Part shown: positions 1 through 5,388 of the stretch, piece by piece
Layout of the letters: each line of letters starts with the position of its first letter
Numbering within the stretch: the first letter of the stretch is position 1
NCBI GenBank assembly: GCA_025350775.1
Contig: JANXXF010000052.1
Span: 1-5,388 of the forward strand
Source of the DNA: Actinomycetes bacterium
GTDB lineage: Bacteria > Actinomycetota > Thermoleophilia > Gaiellales > Gaiellaceae
Direction: 5' to 3'
Length of the DNA stretch: 5,388 bases
Made by a program: the position numbers and the translations under genes
Notes under the pieces: model-generated
Seen by the model: the letters and a program-made list of their open reading frames with translations, nothing else
Told to the model about the DNA's origin: nothing
Databases searched by the model: none

Positions 1-474
<474 letters not shown>

Positions 475-481
475 GATGGCC

Positions 482-510
482 AGTCTACCGACCGAACACA
501 CGTTCGCCAA
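482..510 (-). promoter_or_regulatory. uvrA promoter, probably leaderless
   Basis: On the minus strand, TTGGCG (505-510, 4/6 match to TTGACA) and TAGACT (482-487, 4/6 match to TATAAT) are separated by exactly 17 bp. Seven bases, GGCCATC, then lead to the uvrA ATG. Transcription would therefore start at or within a base or two of the A of the start codon. The absence of a Shine-Dalgarno sequence agrees with leaderless translation, which is common in actinobacteria. The LexA box fills most of the spacer. Confidence 0.6.
493..506. promoter_or_regulatory. LexA/SOS box in the uvrA promoter
   Basis: CGAACACACGTTCG is a perfect CGAAC-N4-GTTCG inverted repeat. This is the LexA operator type known from Actinobacteria and Firmicutes. 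It lies 19 bp upstream of the uvrA ATG, inside the spacer between the proposed -35 and -10 hexamers, and touches the -35. Bound LexA would block RNA polymerase, so DNA damage should derepress uvrA. uvrA is a classic SOS gene, so motif and context support each other. The assignment rests on sequence only. Confidence 0.87.
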
Positions 511-595
511 GTCGTATTTTCGGACATGCCCGCTCGCCGCGGCGGCAGCACAGGCTTCGTCGGCGCCAGGGCGGCCGGTCGGGTGCAGCGCCTGG

Positions 596-1480
596 CTAGG
601 CGCGCTCGGCGTCAGGCTCACCCCGGCCCGGCGCGACCGAGACCTCGACCGCGAGGATGGAGATGTCGTCCTGATGCCGCTCGGGTCCATGCCAGCGGGC
701 GATCTCTCCCAGGAGGCCGTCCACACCCTCCTGTAGCGGATCGGACCGCCGGCGACTGATCGCCTCGAGGAGCCCGGCGTCGCCAAACTCATTGCCGGCG
801 GCGTCCGTCGCCTCGGAGACGCCATCGGTGTAGAGGTACAGGCGGTCTCCCGGCCCCAGGATAACCGACCGCTCCTCGTAGGCGTCGTCGGCCACGCCGA
901 TCGGGAATCCCTGACTCTCCAGAATCGTCGGATCGGCGTCGAAGGGCTGATGCACCGGGCCGGGGTGCCCCGCAGAGACGTAGCGGAACTCTCCGGTCGC
1001 AGTGGTCAGGATTCCGTAGACGATCGTCGCGAACTGCTCCGTCGCCGAGTCGAATGGAAATAGCCGGTTCAGGCAGGCGACGACCTCACCGGGCGACACG
1101 ACGTCGAGCCGATCCGCGGCGTCTCCACCCCGGATAAGGATCGATGACGGCTCCGACGGCGGCGAGAGTAGACGGCTGAGCGATACCGACAGCAGAGCCG
1201 CGGCGACGCCGTGGCCGCTGACGTCCAGGATGAAGAGCCCGACCTGGCCAGCGCCGAGCGGGACGATGTTCAGGCCATCGCCGGCCAGTTCATCGCAGGG
1301 CCGGTAAGCCCAGGCGAAGTTCGCTCCCGAGACGCGGGGTACGTCGCGGGGAAGGGCTCCCGCACCGTATCCACGATGTCCTGAGCGTAGGCCTCGATAT
1401 TCTCGACCAACGGTCTTTGGTCGATCACGGCCTTCCCTCTGCCTGCATGGAGGTGACTTCCGGGCGACGACCGTGATCAC
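596..1480 (-). CDS. PP2C-type (SpoIIE/RsbU family) serine/threonine phosphatase, N-terminus probably frame-disrupted
   Basis: Proteins of this family are metal-dependent phosphatases. They often dephosphorylate STAS anti-anti-sigma factors and so release alternative sigma factors. The catalytic domain covers about residues 45-282 of the 294-residue reading. It contains YRPCDELAGD (metal-site Asp68), FILDVSGHG (Asp86), YVSAGHPGP (168-175), GFPIGV, LYLYTDGVSEA (Asp219) and QDDISILAVE (Asp271/272). All expected acidic metal ligands are present, so the domain could be active. The GTG start at 1480 has a GGAG five bases upstream, but residues 1-44 are Arg/Gly-rich and unlike any sensor domain. A second GTG at 1428, in another frame with AGAGG seven bases upstream, opens a natural-looking PAS-leader peptide that is one base out of phase with the phosphatase. 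The gene may therefore be a decayed, sequencing-damaged or frameshifted copy. It lies upstream of uvrA on the same strand with a 121-bp gap. No anti-sigma or STAS partner is in the window. Base composition looks slightly less GC-rich than its neighbours. Confidence 0.85.
   Translation of the reverse strand: MITVVARKSPPCRQREGRDRPKTVGREYRGLRSGHRGYGAGALPRDVPRVSGANFAWAYRPCDELAGDGLNIVPLGAGQVGLFILDVSGHGVAAALLSVSLSRLLSPPSEPSSILIRGGDAADRLDVVSPGEVVACLNRLFPFDSATEQFATIVYGILTTATGEFRYVSAGHPGPVHQPFDADPTILESQGFPIGVADDAYEERSVILGPGDRLYLYTDGVSEATDAAGNEFGDAGLLEAISRRRSDPLQEGVDGLLGEIARWHGPERHQDDISILAVEVSVAPGRGEPDAERA
1270..1428 (-). other. Alternative-frame 5' segment of the phosphatase gene (PAS-leader-like peptide)
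   Basis: Reading from the GTG at 1428 gives a 52-codon frame. Residues 7-25 resemble the helix leading into PAS domains of sensor kinases and phosphatases: LVENIEAYAQDIVDTVREP, where AYA.(D/N)IVDTVREP is a recurrent signature. The PAS core that should follow is absent. Instead the phosphatase sequence LPRDVPRVSGANFAWAYRPC continues in the -1 frame. One extra C in the minus-strand CCCC run (1348-1351) would join the two into a continuous protein of 277 residues. An AGAGGGAAGG purine tract lies just upstream of the GTG, supporting it as the original start. The identification is by remembered family pattern, not by a search. Confidence 0.45.
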
Positions 1481-1694
1481 GAGGACTCCGGTCAGCAGTA
1501 GCGTTCGCAGCGGCGTTGGCCGGTACGTCTCGAACCTGCTTCGGCGTAGCCTTTCCTACGGGACTGGTCGCCTGCGGCCGCAGACCCAGTGCATTCGAGA
1601 ATAGTTGTATCAGTCGCTGCATTCGGGCGGTACGAGCTCGACTGCGGCCAGCGTCGTCCAGGGGCGGTTCAGGCAGCGCAGCTATCGTCGCCGC

Positions 1695-2129
1695 ATGGGC
1701 ATCGCCGCCAGCCCGCTCGCCCGCACCGTGCGCCACTGGCTGCCTGCGTTTCTCGGCGGCTGCGCGATCGCGCTGCTGCCGTGGTCGATCATGGTCAACG
1801 CCGCGCTGCCGTCGCGAGCCGTCGTCGCGCACTGGGACATCGCGTGGACGGGCTTCGACCTCGCGCTCGGCGCTGTACTCCTTGCCACCGCGGTGGCCGC
1901 CCGGCGCGGCTCGGCGAGCGTCCGCCAGCTCGCCACTGCCGGCGGCACCCTGCTCGTCTGCGACGCCTGGTTCGACATCCTCACCTCCGGCAGCCGCAAC
2001 GAGGTGATCGCCGCGGCCATCGAGGCGGCGGTCGCCGAGCTGCCCCTCGCGCTGCTCTGCTTCGCGATCGCGCGCAGCCCCGAGCGGTTCGTGCGAGCTC
2101 GCTCCCTGGAGCAGTTGCGCGAAGGTTAA
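1695..2129 (+). CDS. Four-helix integral membrane protein, function unknown
   Basis: The 144-residue product has four hydrophobic stretches, at about residues 15-34, 51-70, 78-97 and 103-127. Arg-rich loops lie between helices 2 and 3 (RRGSASVR) and at the C-terminus (ERFVRARSLEQLREG). A DAWFDI motif (90-95) at the end of helix 3 and AELPLALL (114-121) in helix 4 resemble conserved positions of small actinobacterial membrane proteins I have no name for. The ATG at 1695 is preferred. A TTG at 1605 would add 30 polar, low-complexity residues with no similarity to a signal sequence. A weak TATCGT hexamer ends six bases before the ATG and could be a -10 for a near-leaderless mRNA, but no convincing -35 accompanies it. 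The LysX-like gene follows on the same strand after 56 bp, so co-transcription is likely. Function is not inferable from sequence. Confidence 0.72.
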   Translation: MGIAASPLARTVRHWLPAFLGGCAIALLPWSIMVNAALPSRAVVAHWDIAWTGFDLALGAVLLATAVAARRGSASVRQLATAGGTLLVCDAWFDILTSGSRNEVIAAAIEAAVAELPLALLCFAIARSPERFVRARSLEQLREG

Positions 2130-2185
2130 GCCTGGGCCGGCAGCCCGCGCCACGGCCTGATCGCGGGTACCGTGGGTTGACGAGC

Positions 2186-4168
2186 ATGCTGCGCCTCGAG
2201 CGTCACGACCTCGGCCCCCGGGTCTTTTTCCTGGGCCGCCGGATCCACGAGTTCCACCTCGGCTTCGCCGTCATCGCACTCGCGGTCGTGGGTCGGCTGG
2301 CCGGGCTCTGGCACGAGGAGCCGCCGACCGCGGCGATCGCGGCGATCGGCGCCTACCTCGTCGTCAAGGATTGGCACGATTTGGTGCCGAGCCATCGCGA
2401 CACGGCCTCCTGGCAGTTCGGCATTCACCGGCGCCTGCACGCGCTCCGCGAGCACCGCCGCGGCGAGTGGGTGCCGCCCGCAGCAGCCGTGCTGGTAGGC
2501 CTGGCCGGCCTCGTCAACCTCGTCTCGGCGCTCAAGCCGACGTTCGGCTGGCGCGGCCACGTGTTGCTGGACATCCGGCCGTTCACGACCTTGCCGCTGT
2601 TTCATGCGCTGGCGCTGCCCGCGAGCGTCGTGCTGCTGACGACCGCCGTCTACCTGTTCAAGCGGCGGCGGCGCGCCTGGCGGATCGCGGTCGCGCTGCT
2701 GATCGCGCTCGGCGTGTTCGACCTGCTGAAGGGCATCGACCTGGAGGCGGCCCTCGTCTCCTGGGCGGTTGCCGGGGCGCTATGGGCCTGCCGGGACGCG
2801 TTCGTCGTGCGGCACGCGCCGATCTCGCTGCGCGCCGCCTTCTGGCGCGTCCCGCTGATCGGCCTCGGCACGGCCGGCCTGGCAGCGCTGGTCGCGACAC
2901 TGCGCTCGCCTGCGCGCGAGAGCCTCCACAATGTCGTCCGCGAGACCCTCGCCCTGCTCAGCTGGACGCAAGGCCCGATCACGTTCCACGACGAGGCGCG
3001 GTTCGTACCGCTGGGCGTCGGGCTGATCAGCCTGGGCGCGCTGCTCGCCGCCGTCTGGGCGGTCTTCCGGCCGCTAGCGGCGCCCCGAGCCCTGCCCGAC
3101 GCGGAGGTCCGCCGGGCCGCCGCCCGGCTCGTCCGCCGCCACGGCACCGACACGCTCGCCAGCTTCAAGCTCCGTCGCGACAAGCGCTACCTCTTCTCGC
3201 CCGACGGCCGGGCGTTCGTCGGCTACGGCGTCGAGAACGGCGTGCTGCTGGTCTCGGGCGATCCGGTCGGCGCGGCAGACGCCGTGCCCGAGGCGGTGCG
3301 GGCGACAGCGAGCTTCGCGGAGTCGCGCGGCCTGCGCCTGGCCGTGCTGGGCGCGAGCGAAGCCCTGCTCCCCGTGTGGCGCTCCGCCGGGCTGCGCGAC
3401 GTCTACCTCGGCGACGAGGCGATCGTCGAGACCGCGGGCTTCTCGCTGGAGGGACGGGCGATCAGAAAGGTACGCCAGTCGCTGAGCCGCCTGGAGAAGG
3501 CCGGCTTCACCACGACGATCGACGAGTTGCGCGCATTGACGACGGAGGAGCTCGCAGAGCTGGAGCGGATCTCGGCGGAGTGGCGGCAGGGCGAGCCGGA
3601 GCGCGGGTTCGCGATGGCGATGGACTCCCTGGACGCTGTCGCCCAGCCGGACAGCGTCGTCGTCGTCGCGCGTGACGGGGACGGCAACGCACGCGGGTTC
3701 CTCCACCTCGTCCCCACCTACGGGCGCGCCGCGATGTCGCTATCGCTGATGCGCCGCGACCGCTCAACGCCGAACGGCCTCACCGAGTTCCTCGTCGTCC
3801 ACGCGATCGCGCTGCTCAAGGAGCGCGGGGTCGAGGAGATCTCGCTGAACTTCGCGGCCTTCGCCCGCTGGCTGCACAGCCCGCGAGGCCCAGTCGAGCG
3901 GATGTTGGGCCGACTTCTCTCGGCAGGCGACCGCTTCTTCCAGATCGAGAGCCTCTACCGCTTCAACGCGAAGTTCTTCCCACGCTGGGAGCCGCGCTAC
4001 TTCCTCTACGAGGGCAAGCTAGGGCTGCCACGGGCGGGTCTCGCCGCCCTCTGGATGGAGGGGCAGCTGCCGAAGCCGGGCGGCACGCCAGGCGGCACGC
4101 CGGGTGCTGCCACGAGTGGCGGCGCGGACGCCGAGGCGGGCGACGCCCCGCTGCCGACTGCGGCCTAG
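2186..4168 (+). CDS. LysX/MprF-type membrane protein with phosphatidylglycerol lysyltransferase (DUF2156) domain, no LysRS domain
   Basis: Family members transfer an amino acid from aminoacyl-tRNA to phosphatidylglycerol at the cytoplasmic membrane. This lowers the negative surface charge and raises resistance to cationic peptides. The 660-residue protein has about eight hydrophobic segments between residues 24 and 294. NLVSALKP (111-118) and the stretch FKRRRRAWRIAVALL...LLKGIDLEAAL (158-190) are typical of the LysX/MprF membrane region. The C-terminal domain (about 305-615) shows LASFKLRRDKRYLFSPDG (324-341), VSGDPVG (356-362), IRKVRQSLSRLEKAGF (426-441), SLSLMRRDRSTPNGLTEFLV (518-537) and EISLNFAAFARWL (551-563), all characteristic of DUF2156 aminoacyl-PG synthases. 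Mycobacterial LysX carries a fused lysyl-tRNA synthetase; here the protein ends soon after the transferase domain in a Pro/Gly/Ala tail. The amino acid donor is therefore unknown, and the gene should not simply be called lysX. The ATG at 2186 precedes the expected MLRLERHD-type leader. An in-frame TTG at 2177 is the only close alternative. No clear Shine-Dalgarno is seen. Confidence 0.88.
   Translation: MLRLERHDLGPRVFFLGRRIHEFHLGFAVIALAVVGRLAGLWHEEPPTAAIAAIGAYLVVKDWHDLVPSHRDTASWQFGIHRRLHALREHRRGEWVPPAAAVLVGLAGLVNLVSALKPTFGWRGHVLLDIRPFTTLPLFHALALPASVVLLTTAVYLFKRRRRAWRIAVALLIALGVFDLLKGIDLEAALVSWAVAGALWACRDAFVVRHAPISLRAAFWRVPLIGLGTAGLAALVATLRSPARESLHNVVRETLALLSWTQGPITFHDEARFVPLGVGLISLGALLAAVWAVFRPLAAPRALPDAEVRRAAARLVRRHGTDTLASFKLRRDKRYLFSPDGRAFVGYGVENGVLLVSGDPVGAADAVPEAVRATASFAESRGLRLAVLGASEALLPVWRSAGLRDVYLGDEAIVETAGFSLEGRAIRKVRQSLSRLEKAGFTTTIDELRALTTEELAELERISAEWRQGEPERGFAMAMDSLDAVAQPDSVVVVARDGDGNARGFLHLVPTYGRAAMSLSLMRRDRSTPNGLTEFLVVHAIALLKERGVEEISLNFAAFARWLHSPRGPVERMLGRLLSAGDRFFQIESLYRFNAKFFPRWEPRYFLYEGKLGLPRAGLAALWMEGQLPKPGGTPGGTPGAATSGGADAEAGDAPLPTAA
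4079..4113 (+). repeat. Short GGTP-encoding tandem repeat in the C-terminal tail of the LysX-like protein
   Basis: A GGCGGCACGCC unit occurs twice, 12 bp apart, followed by a degenerate third copy. It encodes PGGTPGGTPGAAT at about residues 631-643. It lies after the folded transferase domain in a low-complexity Gly/Pro/Ala tail of about 30 residues. Such tails vary between strains by slippage and probably have no catalytic role. Confidence 0.6.
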
Positions 4169-4181
4169 CCGCTCTCGCTAG
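4160..4181. terminator. Possible short hairpins between convergent genes
   Basis: GCGGC-CTA-GCCGC (4160-4172) can form a 5-bp GC stem with a 3-nt loop over the stop codon of the LysX-like gene. An alternative CTAGC/GCTAG pairing (4165-4169 with 4177-4181) covers both stop codons. The second repeat is partly trivial, because both convergent genes end in TAG. No U-tract follows on either strand, so termination here is only a suggestion. Confidence 0.25.
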
Positions 4182-4426
4182 ACGGCGGGGCGGCGGCGCG
4201 AGCGGCCGAACACGAGGCCGCCGGCAAGGAAGCCGAGGCCGAAGGTGCCGATCGCAAAGGCGACGATCGCGAGTGCCTTGCGCCGCCGCGAGAGCCGCGC
4301 CCAGCGCCCCAGCGCTTCCTCTTCCTCGCGCGTGAGCGGTTCGCCGCGACGCTGCTTGCGCATGGCGCCGCCGGCGCGCACGCCGAGGTAGAGATCGTCG
4401 AACACCTCTGCGCTCTCGTCAGCCAT
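4178..4426 (-). CDS. Small single-pass membrane protein, function unknown
   Basis: The 82-residue product has an acidic, soluble N-terminus (MADESAEVFDDLYLGVRAGG). A charged linker follows, KQRRGEPLTREEEEAL at about residues 24-39. Next come a basic patch (LSRRRKAL) and one hydrophobic helix at about residues 50-73, with glycines at GTFGLGFLAGGLVFG. The C-terminus is a basic RSRRRPAV. Flanking positive charges make the topology ambiguous, but a C-terminally anchored protein facing the cytoplasm is likely. A start at 4450 would add eight residues (MAGYRLDP) and is possible. The ATG at 4426 is preferred because a TAGACT hexamer lies exactly seven bases upstream, the same arrangement as at uvrA. 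The gene converges on the LysX-like gene with a 9-bp gap and is divergent from the phosphoesterase. No family is recognised. Confidence 0.68.
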   Translation of the reverse strand: MADESAEVFDDLYLGVRAGGAMRKQRRGEPLTREEEEALGRWARLSRRRKALAIVAFAIGTFGLGFLAGGLVFGRSRRRPAV

Positions 4427-4433
4427 GGGATCC

Positions 4434-4445
4434 AGTCTATAGCCT
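4434..4445. promoter_or_regulatory. Back-to-back -10 elements of a divergent promoter
   Basis: AGTCTATAGCCT is an imperfect palindrome made of two abutting hexamers. On the minus strand TAGACT (4434-4439) ends seven bases before the small membrane protein ATG. On the plus strand TAGCCT (4440-4445) ends nine bases before the phosphoesterase GTG. A plus-strand TCGTCA (4416-4421, 4/6 match to TTGACA) is 18 bp from the plus -10. On the minus side only a weak AGGTCA (4456-4461) is found. Both transcripts would have almost no 5' leader. Confidence 0.45.
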
Positions 4446-4454
4446 GCCATCGCA

Positions 4455-5270
4455 GTGACCTCGCTCGTAGTCCATGTGTCCGACCTTCATGTCGGGAAGC
4501 AGGAGAGCCCGGAGATCGCGGAGCCCCTTGCCCGGTTGATCGACCGCGAAGCTCCCGAGCTGATCGTTGCCAGCGGCGATCTGACCCACCGCGGGCAGCG
4601 CGATCAGCAGGAGCGCGCGGCCGTCTTCCTGCGAGAGCTCGGACGACCCGTGCTCGCCGTTCCCGGCAACCACGACATCCCGCACACTGTTCCCGCCCGC
4701 TTCACGCAATCCTTCTCGGCCTTCGAGACGGTGTGGGGCACGGCGATGCCGTCGTTCGCGTCGGAGCGGCTGGCGGTCGTCGGCCTCAACTCGGTGCGGC
4801 CGTGGCGCCACCAGTCCGGCGGCCTCGCCCCCGGGCGGATCGCGCACCTGGAAGGCGCGCTCGAGCACGCCGCTCCGGGCGCAGTGCGGATCGCCGTCCT
4901 CCACCACCAGCTGGCGAACCCGCCCTGGCGGACGCGCAAGGCGCCGCTCGCCCGGCGCGACGACGTTGTCGACCGCTTCGCCGCGGCGGGCGTCGAGCTT
5001 GTCCTGAGCGGTCATGTCCACCAGGTCTCCGCGGCGCGCCGCGGCGAGTTTCAGGCAGAGGAGGGCGCGGGCGGGGCGATGGTGCTGCTGACGGCACCGG
5101 GGCTGGGCCGGCCCCGGCCACACCGCAAGGGCGAGGCGCGCGGCCTGCACGCGATCGACGCCGACGAGCGCACCCTGGTCGTCCGCACCTACCTGTGGCG
5201 CGACGGCGGCTGGGCCGCCACGGCGGAGCGGCGGTTCCCGCGTGGCGCGACGACGCTCGCAGATGCCTGA
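4455..5270 (+). CDS. Class III metallophosphoesterase (calcineurin-like; CpdA/Rv0805-type cyclic nucleotide phosphodiesterase candidate)
   Basis: This is a soluble binuclear-metal phosphoesterase of 271 residues, the usual length for the CpdA/Rv0805/Icc group. All signature blocks are present in order. They are SDLHVG (Asp10, His12), SGDLTHRG (Asp42), PGNHDIP (Asn72, His73), VLHHQL (His150/151) and LSGHVHQ (His187, His189). The full ligand set implies an active enzyme. Homologues hydrolyse cAMP, other cyclic nucleotides or phosphodiesters in vitro, but motifs alone cannot fix the substrate. The GTG at 4455 is chosen because the first beta strand, SLVVHVSDLHVG, begins at residue 3, and no in-frame upstream start gives a sensible extension. 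No Shine-Dalgarno is seen. A TAGCCT -10-like hexamer nine bases upstream suggests a very short or absent leader. The gene is divergent from the small membrane protein gene, with 28 bp between start codons. The C-terminal 30 residues (RTYLWRDGGWAATAERRF) form the usual terminal strands. Confidence 0.93.
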   Translation: MTSLVVHVSDLHVGKQESPEIAEPLARLIDREAPELIVASGDLTHRGQRDQQERAAVFLRELGRPVLAVPGNHDIPHTVPARFTQSFSAFETVWGTAMPSFASERLAVVGLNSVRPWRHQSGGLAPGRIAHLEGALEHAAPGAVRIAVLHHQLANPPWRTRKAPLARRDDVVDRFAAAGVELVLSGHVHQVSAARRGEFQAEEGAGGAMVLLTAPGLGRPRPHRKGEARGLHAIDADERTLVVRTYLWRDGGWAATAERRFPRGATTLADA

Positions 5271-5274
5271 CGCT

Positions 5275-5293
5275 CGGGGCGCGCACGGCCCCG
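5275..5293 (+). terminator. GC-rich hairpin after the phosphoesterase gene
   Basis: CGGGGC (5275-5280) and GCCCCG (5288-5293) are perfect inverted arms of 6 bp around a 7-nt loop, starting five bases after the TGA. No U-tract follows. It could be an L-shaped terminator of the kind proposed for high-GC actinobacteria, or a chance hairpin in GC-rich sequence. Confidence 0.4.
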
Positions 5294-5343
5294 CTCGAGC
5301 TGCGGCGAGATCCGGCCTCGGCAGCAGTGCCTACGCAGGACTA

Positions 5344-5364
5344 GCCGCCAGACGTGTGGGCGGC
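5344..5364. other. Second GC hairpin near the right edge
   Basis: GCCGCC (5344-5349) pairs with GGCGGC (5359-5364) around a 9-nt loop. It is followed by a G-rich stretch up to position 5376. It could terminate a gene arriving from the right or be chance. Nothing else is recognised in 5271-5388. Confidence 0.2.
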
Positions 5365-5388
5365 GGCGGGGCGGGGCTAACCCAACCC

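Noticed and set aside
1529..1542. CGAAC followed by TTCGG as a second LexA box
   Set aside because: The second half-site does not match GTTCG in the N4 register, and no damage-response gene follows.
1425..2153. 242-codon minus-strand frame
   Set aside because: Most of it is antisense to the four-helix membrane protein gene. Only the last 65 codons, outside that gene, merit a mention.
2177..2182. TTGACG as a -35 element near the LysX-like start
   Set aside because: At 16-18 bp downstream there is no -10-like hexamer, and that position is already inside the coding region.
1589..2185. N-terminal extension of the LysX-like frame by 199 residues
   Set aside because: This stretch is an out-of-frame reading of the four-helix membrane protein gene and is His/Arg/Pro-rich. 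Family-like sequence begins at the ATG at 2186.
2371..3675. 434-codon plus-strand frame
   Set aside because: It lies inside the LysX-like gene in another frame and is an Arg/Ala/Gly-rich high-GC shadow without motifs.
4733..5344. 203-codon plus-strand frame inside the phosphoesterase
   Set aside because: The overlapping frame carries every metallophosphoesterase motif in order; this one is an Arg/Gly/Pro-rich shadow.
5377..5388. Telomere-like CTAACCCAACCC at the window edge
   Set aside because: It has only two imperfect units, sits in an ordinary bacterial context and is cut by the window edge. It is most likely chance.

Overview
The window is high-GC, gene-dense DNA with short intergenic gaps. 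It most likely comes from an actinobacterium. A deep lineage such as Thermoleophilia is possible, but the sequence does not prove the taxon. Three things point this way: a CGAAC-N4-GTTCG LexA-type operator in front of uvrA, a LysX/MprF-type membrane protein, and start codons placed a few bases after -10-like hexamers, which suggests leaderless mRNAs. All coding assignments come from reading the translations; no database search was possible.

Left part (1-1480, minus strand). The first 158 codons of uvrA run off the left edge. Just upstream lies a compact promoter whose spacer contains a perfect SOS-box palindrome and which would start transcription at or next to the ATG. Upstream of uvrA, on the same strand, is a PP2C-type (SpoIIE/RsbU-like) serine phosphatase gene. 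Its catalytic domain is complete, but its N-terminus looks broken. A PAS-leader-like peptide is readable in a different frame and is separated from the phosphatase frame by a one-base offset near a four-base homopolymer.

Middle (about 1481-4168, plus strand). A divergent intergenic region leads to a 144-residue four-helix membrane protein of unknown function. After 56 bp comes a 660-residue protein with about eight N-terminal membrane helices and a C-terminal DUF2156 aminoacyl-phosphatidylglycerol-synthase domain (LysX/MprF type). It lacks the lysyl-tRNA synthetase module fused to mycobacterial LysX. The two genes may form a small cell-envelope operon.

Right part (4178-5388). A small single-helix membrane protein gene (minus) converges on the LysX-like gene with a 9-bp gap. 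It is divergent from a class III metallophosphoesterase gene (plus, CpdA/Rv0805-like). The two share a 28-bp start-to-start region with mirror-image -10 hexamers. The last 118 bp hold a GC-rich hairpin just after the phosphoesterase stop and no recognisable gene.

The window carries DNA repair, a signalling phosphatase, envelope lipid modification and a phosphoesterase. I found no mobile element, CRISPR array, tRNA or rRNA, and no clear new multi-gene system. The most interesting points are the SOS-controlled leaderless uvrA promoter, the back-to-back promoter pair and the frame-disrupted phosphatase.
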